DNA from: Acinetobacter pittii ATCC 19004 = CIP 70.29 | Lineage (GTDB): Bacteria > Pseudomonadota > Gammaproteobacteria > Pseudomonadales > Moraxellaceae | Assembly (NCBI RefSeq): GCF_000369045.1 | Contig: NZ_KB849796.1 | Coordinates: forward strand, 412,474-476,473 | Length of the DNA: 64,000 nucleotides | Direction: 5' to 3' | Shown: one piece after another, positions 35,331-45,643 of the stretch | Layout: every line of letters starts with the position of its first letter | How positions within the stretch are numbered: the first letter of the stretch is position 1 | The notes under the pieces: generated by a model | Databases searched by the model: none | What the model was told of the DNA's origin: nothing | The model's input: the letters and a program-made list of their open reading frames with translations, nothing else | Position numbers and translations under genes: made by a program

Positions 35331-36521
35331 ATGAACACTCAATCAAATACGGCGTTCTCGTTATTGGCATTGGCAATTGGTGCCTTTGCCATTGGCACCA
35401 CGGAATTCTCACCAATGGGACTGTTGCCGAATATCGCTAATGATTTAGGAATTTCAATTCCAACGGCCGGAATGTTAATTACGGGCTATGCACTTGGCGT
35501 CATGCTAGGTGCGCCTTTCATGACCTTGTGGTTTGGTGGTTTTGCACGACGTAATGCGCTTATTTTGCTGATGGCGATCTTTACGGTCGGTAACCTAATC
35601 GCAGCGTTTTCACCAAGCTATATGAGCTTATTAGGTGCTCGTCTCATTACAAGCCTGAACCACGGTGCCTTCTTCGGGATTGGCTCTGTTGTAGCGGCAA
35701 GCATTGTACCCGCACATAAACAGGCCAGTGCTGTAGCAACCATGTTTATGGGTTTAACCATTGCCAATATTGGTGGTGTACCGTTAGCAACATGGGTTGG
35801 GCAAAACATTGGCTGGCGTATGTCTTTTCTTGCGATTTCTTTGCTTGGCGTAATTACCATGCTCGCTTTATGGAAAGCGCTCCCACAAGGTATGGTTGCC
35901 CAAAAACCAAATGTGAAAGCTGAATTAAAGGTATTAACGCGTACTCCTGTGGTCCTTGCGCTACTCACCACCGTACTCGGTGCAGGTGCAATGTTTACAC
36001 TCTACACCTATATTGCGCCAAGTTTGACTGAGTTTACCCATGCTTCACCGACTTTCATTACGTTCATGTTGGTGCTGATTGGTGTAGGTTTCTCAATTGG
36101 TAACCATTTGGGTGGACGTTTTGCAGATTTGTCTATCAACAAAACTCTGATTGGTTTCTTGGTTCTGTTGATTGTGATGATGGTGACTTTCCCAATTCTT
36201 GCGCAAAGCCAGATTGGAGCAGCCATTGCATTAGTGACCTGGGGTGCAGCAACCTTTGCTTTAGTACCACCTTTGCAAATGCGTGTAATGTCAGTCGCTC
36301 ATGAAGCACCAGGACTTGCCTCTTCAGTGAATATTGGTGCGTTTAACTTAGGTAATGCAGTAGGTGCAGCAGCAGGCGCGTTAGTACTCGATCTAGGTTG
36401 GGGTTATAGCGCAGTATCTTTTGCTGGCGCATTGTTGGCTGGGTTAGGTTTGTTATTGGTTTTATTTCAAATCAAACGCGAAAGCAGCCCTGCACAAGCT
36501 TTACAGCAGTGTTCAGATTAA
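35331..36521 (+). CDS. MFS transporter (AraJ/YdhP-type sugar efflux family)
   Basis: Inner-membrane major facilitator with 12 predicted segments, 396 residues from ATG 35331 (MNTQSNTAFS). The first helix ALAIGAFAIGTTEFSPMGLLPNIA and motif A-like GARLITSLNHGAFFGIG are characteristic of the drug/arabinose-efflux DHA1 branch. The in-frame ATG at 35262 lies inside dkgB. Coupled with dkgB under LysR control is likely; the cargo is unknown. Confidence 0.94.
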   Translation: MNTQSNTAFSLLALAIGAFAIGTTEFSPMGLLPNIANDLGISIPTAGMLITGYALGVMLGAPFMTLWFGGFARRNALILLMAIFTVGNLIAAFSPSYMSLLGARLITSLNHGAFFGIGSVVAASIVPAHKQASAVATMFMGLTIANIGGVPLATWVGQNIGWRMSFLAISLLGVITMLALWKALPQGMVAQKPNVKAELKVLTRTPVVLALLTTVLGAGAMFTLYTYIAPSLTEFTHASPTFITFMLVLIGVGFSIGNHLGGRFADLSINKTLIGFLVLLIVMMVTFPILAQSQIGAAIALVTWGAATFALVPPLQMRVMSVAHEAPGLASSVNIGAFNLGNAVGAAAGALVLDLGWGYSAVSFAGALLAGLGLLLVLFQIKRESSPAQALQQCSD

Positions 36522-36522
36522 T

Positions 36523-36556
36523 AAAAAAGCGCCTGATCTCAGGCGCTTTTTTTTTA
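36523..36556. terminator. Bidirectional terminator, MFS gene / START gene
   Basis: AAAAAAGCGCCTGA-tc-TCAGGCGCTTTTTTTTT makes a very stable stem with a short loop, between convergent genes. Confidence 0.88.
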
Positions 36557-36562
36557 AGCTAT

Positions 36563-37216
36563 TTATTTTAAAATATCTGGTAATTTAGGGTGTTCATAAA
36601 TCGGACTGGTTACTTCCCGCTTCATTTTGAGCAGCATCTGGTAAGGTTGCTGTTGAACAAACATATTTACAAAGCTCAACGGAATTGCACCAGCAGGATC
36701 AGCATAACCACTGGTCGTTACTTTCACCTTATTATTTGCAAGTTTCTGGAATGTCCAATCCCCTTCATAGCGTGTTAAGCGCACTACATCAGGTTGTATC
36801 GGATAATTTCCACTAATTGCAGTATTTTTAATTGTTACAACGCCATTTGCAGCCTTGCTCATTTTTCCTTTTACAACCACATCGCGATCTTTCAAAGGAA
36901 ACGGAAAATCCAACACCATGTAAAGTGTGAACTCACCTTTTTTCTCATCTTGAGACAACATTTCAACTTTGCCCATATAAGGCACCCACTGGTCAGCACG
37001 ATTTACATCTAAAATCACAGCGACAGCGCGTTCAAGTGGCACATCAAATGTCGTTTCAGCCTTATATTGAAAGACTGGATTATCAGTTTTTTGATAGGTC
37101 CAGACTTTAATATTATTGCGGTCTAAGCTGAGTTTAGCTTTTTCTGTAGAAGCAGCCCCCGTCCAGAGGCTGCTTAAGCAAAGAAGAGTGGTCAAGGCAA
37201 TTTGTTTTTTATTCAT
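36563..37216 (-). CDS. START domain protein, secreted
   Basis: A 217-residue periplasmic protein. ATG 37216 gives MNKKQIALTTLLCLSSLWTGAAS, a clean signal peptide; the longer start at 37249 does not. The rest is a START/SRPBCC lipid-binding fold (FQYKAETTFDVPLERAVAVILDVNRADQWVPYMGKVEML), which usually binds a hydrophobic ligand. Located 50 bases downstream of dapB on the same strand. Confidence 0.9.
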   Translation of the reverse strand: MNKKQIALTTLLCLSSLWTGAASTEKAKLSLDRNNIKVWTYQKTDNPVFQYKAETTFDVPLERAVAVILDVNRADQWVPYMGKVEMLSQDEKKGEFTLYMVLDFPFPLKDRDVVVKGKMSKAANGVVTIKNTAISGNYPIQPDVVRLTRYEGDWTFQKLANNKVKVTTSGYADPAGAIPLSFVNMFVQQQPYQMLLKMKREVTSPIYEHPKLPDILK

Positions 37217-37266
37217 GTTCTGCTCTATCTTGTTTTTCTCGCTACACATGGAATACGTACAGGGTT

Positions 37267-38121
<855 letters not shown>

Positions 38122-38271
38122 CTACTATATCAAAACTCTTTGCTCATCTTAAAAAGTAAAAATTATTTTTTGAGTTGGGACGAAATTTAATCTGTTTTCA
38201 CAAAAGTTAAAGAATTGATCGGCAGACTACGGAGCCACGAATGAGAAAAAGATGACTATAAGGAGTTCAGC

Positions 38272-38625
38272 ATGCATTCGAGAATTATTGGCTTTACAGT
38301 AATGATGGGGATTATGAGTTCAGTGGCATTTGCAGAGCCTGCAATCCAGCCAGGAGACACATTAGAAAGCTTATCTAAAGCGCGTATTACAACAAACGTA
38401 AATACTCAAACAGCAACGCCTACAGCTCAAACAAGCGATGCCAATGCTGAGGTTAAAGTTGAAGATATTGACCCAATTATTGGCGAAACAGCAGCAGAGG
38501 CACCAAAAGTAGCTGTACAGGCAGAAGCAGTAGCCGCACCAGTGATCGAAAATGCTCCTACTCTTGCTTCTAGCGAACCGACTGTAAGTGTTAATGATAT
38601 TGATGTTGCTCTCCCTACAAAGTAA
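38272..38625 (+). CDS. Secreted low-complexity hypothetical protein, 117 residues
   Basis: Not recognised. Signal peptide with cleavage likely at AFA-EPA near residue 22, then an Ala/Val/Thr/Glu-rich disordered chain. Two related segments are visible, VKVEDIDPI and VSVNDIDVA, about 50 residues apart, with an AVAAP linker. Ribosome site AAGGAG is strong. Periplasmic or exported location is predicted; no enzyme motif. A terminator shared with dnaJ follows. Confidence 0.8.
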   Translation: MHSRIIGFTVMMGIMSSVAFAEPAIQPGDTLESLSKARITTNVNTQTATPTAQTSDANAEVKVEDIDPIIGETAAEAPKVAVQAEAVAAPVIENAPTLASSEPTVSVNDIDVALPTK

Positions 38626-38680
38626 GCAGACGTAATTTTCTTTTAAGCAGAATAAAAATAATAAGATACATCAGCGCAAT

Positions 38681-38718
38681 AAAAAGGCGGATATTTTATA
38701 AATATCCGCCTTCTTTTT
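38681..38718. terminator. Bidirectional terminator, secreted peptide / dnaJ
   Basis: AAGGCGGATATTT-ataA-ATATCCGCCTT stem with A and T tracts on both sides. Confidence 0.85.
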
Positions 38719-38739
38719 AATTTCTTGTCTAATCAAGCA

Positions 38740-39852
38740 TTAATCGAACAAACGATCAAAGAATGATTTTTTCTTTGGTGAGGAAGCACTGTCTTCGCCA
38801 TCAAAAGAAGCTTGCAACTCTTTAAGTAATTCACGTTGGCGAGAATTTAAGTTGACTGGTGTTTCTACCACAATACGGCAGAGTAAATCACCCACCATGC
38901 TGCTACGTACTGGACGAACGCCTTTGCCACGTAAACGGAATAATTTACCTGTTTGAGTTCCCTCAGGAATTTTCAGGCTAACGCGACCTTCCAAAGTTGG
39001 AATTTCAATTTCTTTACCAAGTGCAGCATCAGCAATGCTTACTGGTACGTCCATATAAAGATCGGCACCATCACGTTGGAAAATTTCGTGTTCACGAACA
39101 ACGACTTCAACGTATAAGTCACCTGATTGGCCATCACGAATTGCTTCGCCTTTACCACTCAAACGAACGCGGTCACCATTATCTACACCCGCTGGAATTG
39201 TAACTTCCAACGTTTGCTGGCGATCGGCAACACCTGAACCATGACATGCCTGACAAGGGTTTTTAATAATTTTACCTTGACCACGACACGTACCACATGT
39301 TTGTTGTACAGAGAAGAAACCTTGCTGCATACGAACTTGTCCTGAACCATGACAAGTTTTACAGGTTTCAACATCTTTTGGATTTTTAGAACCTTTACCA
39401 TCACACACATCACATGGTGCTGGAGCAGTAAAGGTAATGGTTTTTTTCACCCCTTTTACAGCTTCTTCAAGGGTAAGTTCCATTACATAGCGTAAATCTG
39501 ATCCGCGACGTTGACGCTGTTGACGTCCACCACCACCGAATGCGCCACCGAAGATATCACCGAACTGGCTAAAAATATCTTCTGCACTAAATCCGCCGAA
39601 GCCACCACCGCCTCCGCCAAAGCCACCTTCGAACGCATTATGTCCCATGCGATCGTACATGCTACGCTTTTCGCTATCCGATAAAACTTCATAAGCTTCA
39701 GCAGCTTCTTTAAATTTCTCTTCAGCTTCGGCATTGTCAGGGTTTCTATCAGGATGATATTTCATCGCCAATTTACGGTAGGCTTTTTTGATCTCATCAT
39801 CACTTGCGGTTTTTGAAACGCCTAAAACCTCATAATAATCACGTTTAGCCAT
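38740..39852 (-). CDS. dnaJ: Chaperone protein DnaJ
   Basis: Hsp40 co-chaperone stimulating DnaK. The 370 residues are arranged as J domain (HPD at about residues 33-35 in KYHPDRN), Gly/Phe-rich region with [11 protein letters not shown], four CxxCxGxG zinc repeats from about residue 133 ([32 protein letters not shown]) and the C-terminal peptide-binding domain. dnaK is not adjacent here. Confidence 0.98.
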   Translation of the reverse strand: MAKRDYYEVLGVSKTASDDEIKKAYRKLAMKYHPDRNPDNAEAEEKFKEAAEAYEVLSDSEKRSMYDRMGHNAFEGGFGGGGGGFGGFSAEDIFSQFGDIFGGAFGGGGRQQRQRRGSDLRYVMELTLEEAVKGVKKTITFTAPAPCDVCDGKGSKNPKDVETCKTCHGSGQVRMQQGFFSVQQTCGTCRGQGKIIKNPCQACHGSGVADRQQTLEVTIPAGVDNGDRVRLSGKGEAIRDGQSGDLYVEVVVREHEIFQRDGADLYMDVPVSIADAALGKEIEIPTLEGRVSLKIPEGTQTGKLFRLRGKGVRPVRSSMVGDLLCRIVVETPVNLNSRQRELLKELQASFDGEDSASSPKKKSFFDRLFD

Positions 39853-39955
39853 TTTTGGCGGTGCTCCTCACGGAATTTTATCAATACTCTATTGCCGACT
39901 AAATGGGGGACTTTAGCCGAATTTACAAGGGGGAAATGTTCAAAAAATAGATATA

Positions 39956-40333
39956 TTAAAAAACTGCCTTATTTTTTAAATATTTAGACAAGCCTTTTAA
40001 CCATGCATTTAATAGAAATAACCACGCAATAGCGCTAAAAACTACACCAGCAACTGTAGAGGCTGTGACCCAAAGATTGCTGTCCCATGCAAAGAAGAAG
40101 AGCGGAATAAACCAGACAACAGCAAAAATTGCCATAAATAGAAATAGAATCGCATTGCGCATAATCCATAGCGCATGCGCATGAATCCAAACTTCTGCAT
40201 TATCTACAACTGCCACTTTACGAGCGACCAAATAAGCAAAGGCCGCAAAAATAACCGTAAACAATGCAAGAAACATGAACGCATAAGAAATTACTATATA
40301 GCGGCGATGCTGTTCGATATGGTCTTGCCCCAT
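39956..40333 (-). CDS. Hypothetical membrane protein, 125 residues
   Basis: Not recognised. Three hydrophobic segments (about 13-36, 53-78 and 86-108) and a basic C-terminus (KGLSKYLKNKAVF). Located after dnaJ on the same strand, so dnaJ is downstream of it; 104 bases separate them. An inverted repeat lies just before its start. Function unknown. Confidence 0.75.
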   Translation of the reverse strand: MGQDHIEQHRRYIVISYAFMFLALFTVIFAAFAYLVARKVAVVDNAEVWIHAHALWIMRNAILFLFMAIFAVVWFIPLFFFAWDSNLWVTASTVAGVVFSAIAWLFLLNAWLKGLSKYLKNKAVF

Positions 40334-40349
40334 CTGTATTTCACCTCAA

Positions 40350-40383
40350 TTCACTGCATTTTGCCTATTTTTTATGCAGTGAA
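40350..40383. repeat. Inverted repeat upstream of the 125-residue membrane protein
   Basis: TTCACTGCAT and ATGCAGTGAA, perfect 10-base arms with a 14-base loop. May terminate the RND operon on the minus strand poorly or act as an operator. Confidence 0.4.
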
Positions 40384-40472
40384 ATAATCCTGTATTTTTT
40401 GTGTAAAGACAGGTGCTACTATATTGGAGTTTTCAATATTTCGCACCTTTATTCACAAAAAATTTATGTATT

Positions 40473-43400
40473 TTATGCGGTTTTTTTCACCTTAAACCAC
40501 GCTGCGTAGAGTGCAGGTAGGAAAAATAATGTCAGTAAGGTGGCAACAATCAATCCGCCCATGATCGCAACTGCCATCGGACCAAAGAAAATACTTCGCG
40601 AAAGTGGAATCATGGCCAAAACAGCGGCTAAAGCAGTCAAAATAATTGGACGGAATCGACGCACTGTCGCTTCAATAATTGCTTCCCAAGTTGGATGTCC
40701 CGCTTGTCGGTCCTGCTCAATTTGATCAATCAAAATAAGCGAGTTACGCATGATCATGCCAGAGAGCGCAATTGTGCCTAACATGGCCACAAAGCCAAAT
40801 GGTTTGTTAAATAACAGTAAGAATAAAACAACACCAATTAAACCCAGTGGAGCTGTTAACAACACGATGGTCGAGCGAGACAAGCTTTTGAGCTGAATCA
40901 TCAATAATGTCATGACCACTGCCAAGAAGAGGGGCATACCCGCATTCACAGAATCTTGCCCACGTGCAGACTCTTCTACGGTTCCACCCACTTCAATAAG
41001 ATAGCCACTTGGCAATTCAGCACGTAACTTATCCATTGATTCAGCTAACTCACCCACAACGGTAGCAGGCTGTAAATTGGTACGAATATCTGCGCGAACA
41101 GTAATCGTCGGTAAGCGGTTACGATGCCAGATCAAACCATCTTCAAACTTATACTCAATCTTCGCGATTTGAGCTAAAGGTACAGTGGTTCCATTGTTCG
41201 TTGGCACAGCTAAGCTTGCCAGTGAAGCCACTTCAACGCGCTCTGCTTGGTCCCCGCGTAAGCGAATTTCAATAAGTTCACGTTTTTCACGATATTGCTC
41301 AATCGCACTACCAGTAATTGATGCATTAATAAAGTTTGCTAAATCCAGACTAGAGACACCCATTTGTCGAGCACGATCTTGATCAATTTGAATGGAAATG
41401 ATCTTACTTGGCTCACCCCAATCTAAATGCACATTGGTGGTATTCGGGTTTTCACTCATTACTTTAGCGACTTGCTGCGCTTCTTTACGTACCAGATTTA
41501 AATCTTCACCTGACACACGATATTGCAATGGATAACCCACAGGTGGGCCATTTTCGAGTAATGACACACGAGTACGGACTTGTGGAAGTAACTGTTTAAT
41601 TTGTGTTTCTAACGAACGACGGATGTCATCACGATCATCCAGTGATGAAGCAAGTACAACAAACTGTGCAAAGCTGGCTTGTGGTAATTGCTGGTCTAAA
41701 GGTAAATAAAAACGTGGTGAACCTGTCCCTACATAGGCCACATAGTTATCAATACCTTTTTGTTTAGACAGGAATTTTTCAACCTTTTTCACAGCTTGTT
41801 CTGTTGCTGTTAAAGAAGCGCCTTCTTCAAGTTTTAAATCGACTAAAATCTCGGCACGGTTTGAAGGCGGGAAAAACTGCTGAGGTACCATCTTAAACAT
41901 CAGCACAGAGAGCACAAAAATCCCCACCGTCGTTGCAATCACGGTTTTACGATAGGTCACACAAAACTCGACCATCTTTCTAAAACGTAAATAGAAACTA
42001 GATTGATAAGGATCGTAATGATGGTCCTGTGAAATTGCCACAGTTTGCGGTTGCGGTTTTTTCGTTAATCTTGCCCACAAACGGACATACCAAGGGGCCT
42101 GATGTCCTAACTTGGTAAAATCGGGTAATAGCTTTTCACCTAAATAAGGTACGAATAAAACTGCCGCGATCCAAGACACCAATAAAGCAATGGTCACGAC
42201 CTGAAAAATAGAGCGTGTGTATTCGCCTGTACTAGACTGAGCCGTAGCAATCGGTAAAAAACCTGCCGCGGTAATCAATGTTCCCGTGAGCATCGGAAAT
42301 GCTGTAGTTTTCCACGCAAATCCAGCGGCTTTAATCCGGCTATAGCCCTGCTCCATCTTAATGGCCATCATCTCGACGGCGATAATGGCGTCATCGACTA
42401 ACAGACCTAATGCCAAGATCAGAGCACCAAGTGAAATCTTATGCAGTCCGACATCGAATAAACTCATACCGGCAAAGGTCATTGCTAAAACTAAAGGAAT
42501 AGAAAAAGCGACCACCAATCCCGTACGGAAGCCTAAAGAGAAAAAACTCACTAACAAGACAATAATGACTGCTTCAGCGAGTACCTTCACAAACTCATGA
42601 ATACTGCGTTGTACTGCTACAGGTTGGTCAGAAACTTTTTGCAATTTCATGCCGAGTGGCAAGGTCTTTTGCAGTTGGGCAAATTCTGTTTCTAGATTTT
42701 TACCAAGGGCAATAATGTCACCGCCTTTACGCATCGAAACGGCAATGCCAATACCATTTTCACCCATGAAACGCATACGTGGTTGAGCAGGCTGACTAAA
42801 ACCACGATAAACATCAGCAACGTCACCAAGCTGGATGGTTTTATCACCGACCAATAAAGGTGTTTTTTTAATTTCATCAATGTTTTGTAGATGACCACTT
42901 ACTCTAATTTGAATACGGTCTGTACCCGTTTCAAAAAAGCCAGCACTTGCCATACTATTTTGCTTTTGTAAGGCTTCTTGAATCGCTGTAACTGGAATTC
43001 CGAGCTGTACCGCTTTAGTGTTAGAAATCTCAACCCATATTTTTTGGTCTTGTAGACCAATCAATTCGACCTTACTGACATCCTTGACTCGTTGAAGCTG
43101 TAATTGCAAACGATCTGCATATTCTTTCAAAAGTGCATAGTCAAAGTCTTTGCCTGTCAGTACATAAATATTACCGAAAGTGTCCCCAAATTCATCGTTA
43201 AAAAATGGGCCTTGTACACCGTTTGGCAGTTCATGGCGAATATCATTCACCTTCTTACGGACGTTATACCAAACGTCAGGGATCTGTGCCGATGTCAGCG
43301 AGTCCTTGGCAACAAACGTAACCATCGACTCCCCTGGGCGGGAGTAAGCCATAATCTTGTCATACTGCCCTGTTGTCATCAGTTCCTTTTCGATACGGTC

Positions 43401-43598
43401 AGTCACCAGCGTTGAAACTTCTTTCGCTGTTGCTCCCGGCCAATAGGTTTGTACGACCATGACTTTAAAGGTAAATGGTGGGTCTTCACTTTGTGAGAGT
43501 TTTGAATAAGAGATCGCGCCGATAATGCCAAGTAACAGCATAAAATAAAGGACGATACCTTTATTATTTAATGCCCATTCCGAGAGATTGAATTTCAT
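40473..43598 (-). CDS. RND efflux permease subunit
   Basis: Inner-membrane trimeric H+-driven pump of the hydrophobe/amphiphile efflux-1 type, 1041 residues with 12 helices and two large periplasmic loops. The fourth-helix proton relay is in LGLLVDDAIIAVEMM (two Asp) and motif GTIALSGMIMRNSLILID sits in the eleventh region. The sequence is closer to the MexK/OqxB-unlike short-helix permeases than to AdeB; subfamily is uncertain. It overlaps the adaptor gene by four bases (ATGA) and forms a two-gene operon with no outer-membrane gene attached. Confidence 0.94.
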   Translation of the reverse strand: MKFNLSEWALNNKGIVLYFMLLLGIIGAISYSKLSQSEDPPFTFKVMVVQTYWPGATAKEVSTLVTDRIEKELMTTGQYDKIMAYSRPGESMVTFVAKDSLTSAQIPDVWYNVRKKVNDIRHELPNGVQGPFFNDEFGDTFGNIYVLTGKDFDYALLKEYADRLQLQLQRVKDVSKVELIGLQDQKIWVEISNTKAVQLGIPVTAIQEALQKQNSMASAGFFETGTDRIQIRVSGHLQNIDEIKKTPLLVGDKTIQLGDVADVYRGFSQPAQPRMRFMGENGIGIAVSMRKGGDIIALGKNLETEFAQLQKTLPLGMKLQKVSDQPVAVQRSIHEFVKVLAEAVIIVLLVSFFSLGFRTGLVVAFSIPLVLAMTFAGMSLFDVGLHKISLGALILALGLLVDDAIIAVEMMAIKMEQGYSRIKAAGFAWKTTAFPMLTGTLITAAGFLPIATAQSSTGEYTRSIFQVVTIALLVSWIAAVLFVPYLGEKLLPDFTKLGHQAPWYVRLWARLTKKPQPQTVAISQDHHYDPYQSSFYLRFRKMVEFCVTYRKTVIATTVGIFVLSVLMFKMVPQQFFPPSNRAEILVDLKLEEGASLTATEQAVKKVEKFLSKQKGIDNYVAYVGTGSPRFYLPLDQQLPQASFAQFVVLASSLDDRDDIRRSLETQIKQLLPQVRTRVSLLENGPPVGYPLQYRVSGEDLNLVRKEAQQVAKVMSENPNTTNVHLDWGEPSKIISIQIDQDRARQMGVSSLDLANFINASITGSAIEQYREKRELIEIRLRGDQAERVEVASLASLAVPTNNGTTVPLAQIAKIEYKFEDGLIWHRNRLPTITVRADIRTNLQPATVVGELAESMDKLRAELPSGYLIEVGGTVEESARGQDSVNAGMPLFLAVVMTLLMIQLKSLSRSTIVLLTAPLGLIGVVLFLLLFNKPFGFVAMLGTIALSGMIMRNSLILIDQIEQDRQAGHPTWEAIIEATVRRFRPIILTALAAVLAMIPLSRSIFFGPMAVAIMGGLIVATLLTLFFLPALYAAWFKVKKTA

Positions 43599-44701
43599 GG
43601 TTGGATTGCTCCCTGAATTTTCACCGCACGGTTTTCACGGTCAATCGGGTGAATCTTCTGCTTATCGCGTAGCAAATGCACACCACCAATCACCACCCAA
43701 TCATTTGGTGTTAAACCAGATAGCACGGGTACACTGTCTCTGCCATATGCACCAACCGTTACAGGTACTTTACGTAAAGTCTGATTCGCATTAACAACCC
43801 AGACATAAGGCTGATTATCTGTTGCTGAAACACTCGAAAGTGGCACACTCATCACGTTGGTTTGAGTTGAGGTAAAAAATACGCGTGCACTTTGTCCAAG
43901 TTGGATAACAGACTGCCCTTCTTTGAGTGCAACTTTCACTGTAAAGGTACGAGACTGATCCGCTGCCGGAGAAACTTCACGTACATATCCGGCAAACCTT
44001 TCATTCGGTTTAGACCACAAGGTGATCCAAGCGCCTTGACCAACTTTAATCTCGGTAACTGCTTGTTCAGGAACACCAATAACAACTTCACGCTCTCCAT
44101 CAATTGCAAGTTGATAAGCAGCTTGTCCTGCTGCAACCACTTGTCCAATTTCTATATTTCGCGCAGTAATCACCCCGTTTTTGTTAGAAACGAGTTGGTT
44201 ATAACCTGTCTGGTTAGCAGAAACCTCATAGTTAGAACGAGCTTGTTGTAGTGCTGCCTGTGCCGCGTCATATTGATTTTTTACCGTATCGAATTGCGAA
44301 CGGCTCACTGCATTAATAGGGAGTAATTGTTGAAAACGTTTAAGTTCATCTGCTGCTGTTTTTGCTGAAGCCTGTGCATTATCCAGTTGGGCTTTAGCAG
44401 CATTTAATTGTAACTGAGCATCTGCCACATCGAGTTTTGCTAATACTTTTCCAACTTTAACTCGGTCGCCTACATCCACATAGCGCGCCGTAACTTGTCC
44501 ACCAACCCGAAATGCCAAAGCCGTTTGTTGTCTAGCCTGCACATCCCCTGCATAGCTTTTTTGTTCATTGAGTGTGGTTAATGGCTGCGCCACCATCACA
44601 TAGGGTATTTCTTCTGTTTTGGGTGCTTCTTTACTGCATCCCATTAATGTGACCGTACAAACAATCACCATACTCATGATGAGAGGTTTTAACAGATTCA
44701 T
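43595..44701 (-). CDS. RND efflux periplasmic adaptor subunit
   Basis: Membrane-fusion lipoprotein, 368 residues. Lipobox LMGC gives lipidated Cys near residue 22; a biotinyl-lipoyl-like domain (VGDRVKVGKVLAKLD), a long alpha-helical hairpin with LNAAKAQLDNAQASAKTAADEL, and a beta-barrel (VGIPEQ-like VVIGVPEQAVTEIKVGQ) follow. Bridges the permease to an outer-membrane channel, likely supplied in trans. The TetR gene lies 148 bases away, divergent. Confidence 0.95.
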   Translation of the reverse strand: MNLLKPLIMSMVIVCTVTLMGCSKEAPKTEEIPYVMVAQPLTTLNEQKSYAGDVQARQQTALAFRVGGQVTARYVDVGDRVKVGKVLAKLDVADAQLQLNAAKAQLDNAQASAKTAADELKRFQQLLPINAVSRSQFDTVKNQYDAAQAALQQARSNYEVSANQTGYNQLVSNKNGVITARNIEIGQVVAAGQAAYQLAIDGEREVVIGVPEQAVTEIKVGQGAWITLWSKPNERFAGYVREVSPAADQSRTFTVKVALKEGQSVIQLGQSARVFFTSTQTNVMSVPLSSVSATDNQPYVWVVNANQTLRKVPVTVGAYGRDSVPVLSGLTPNDWVVIGGVHLLRDKQKIHPIDRENRAVKIQGAIQP

Positions 44702-44769
44702 ATCTTATCGCTCTTATTCAAACTGATTTTTTAAGGCACAATATGCTTGCATCATAATTTGTTTGTTTT

Positions 44770-44801
44770 TTAATTAATATACCTACGAGTACATTAATTA
44801 A
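44770..44801. promoter_or_regulatory. TetR operator candidate between RND pump and regulator
   Basis: TTAATTAATATAC and GTACATTAATTAA are 13-base arms with one mismatch around CTACGA. Located between the divergent starts, as expected for the local TetR repressor. Confidence 0.6.
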
Positions 44802-44849
44802 AAAAAACTTATAAATATTTATTTTTCTAAACTTTTATTAGAGGGTTTT

Positions 44850-45473
44850 GTGCAAACAGTTAATCAAAGTGGTCGCCCCAAAGATCTGGAAAAGCGTGCT
44901 CGTATCCTACAAGCCGCGAAAGCTATTTTTTTAAAATCCGGTTATCACGGTACTAGCATGAACCAGATTGCACAGGAAGCAGGCGTTACTAAACTCACGG
45001 TTTATAACCACTTTCAAGATAAAGTGAACCTGTTTATCTGCGCGATTACGGAAACTTGTGAAGAGACACTGTGCACTAAACAATTTGACTTAGATACATC
45101 GGCAGACTTCTATCAAACACTCTTTATTGTATGTTCACGTGCCTTACAAATTATTTATTCACCTGAAGCATTAAAGCTTGATCATGTATTGTTGGAGCTT
45201 GCAGCCGAACAGAACCCACTCGCCCTACAGTTTTTTGAAGCTTCACATACACGAATGGAGAATCAATTAGCTGAGTTTTTTCAAAAAGCTGCTCAATTAG
45301 GTTTCATTCAAGCCGATGATCCGATCTATCAAACAGAACTGCTTTTGACCTTATTGCTTGGTGTACGCCATCACAAGGTTTTACTGGGCATTACTGCTGC
45401 CCCAAATGCACAGGAGCTAGAGCAAATTATTCGCGACGCAATTAATTTATTCTTGCTCAAATATCGGAATTAA
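44850..45473 (+). CDS. TetR/AcrR-family transcriptional regulator
   Basis: A 207-residue regulator with an N-terminal TetR helix-turn-helix (MNQIAQEAGVTKLTVYNHFQDKVNLF, near residues 33-58) and a ligand-binding all-helical domain. Start is GTG 44850. Divergent from the RND pump and therefore its likely repressor, acting on the 32-base dyad in the shared gap. Confidence 0.95.
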   Translation: MQTVNQSGRPKDLEKRARILQAAKAIFLKSGYHGTSMNQIAQEAGVTKLTVYNHFQDKVNLFICAITETCEETLCTKQFDLDTSADFYQTLFIVCSRALQIIYSPEALKLDHVLLELAAEQNPLALQFFEASHTRMENQLAEFFQKAAQLGFIQADDPIYQTELLLTLLLGVRHHKVLLGITAAPNAQELEQIIRDAINLFLLKYRN

Positions 45474-45643
45474 ACCAAAGTCCGATTGTCAAAAGTTGCG
45501 CTGAGTGCATGCCAGCTTTTAAGACACTACAAGCGAATTAAATGTTATTTTTTAAGCAAAAATTCACATTTTCTTACGCTCAAAGCTTGGAATGTTTGTT
45601 AATCGCGCTATATTCGATAAGAATAAGAACAGGAGAAAATAGC

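Noticed and set aside
35618..35971. Minus-strand frame of 117 codons in the MFS gene
   Set aside because: Overlaps a well-supported transporter gene and has no family features.
40540..43415. Several plus-strand frames within the RND permease gene
   Set aside because: All are shadows of the 1041-residue permease frame.
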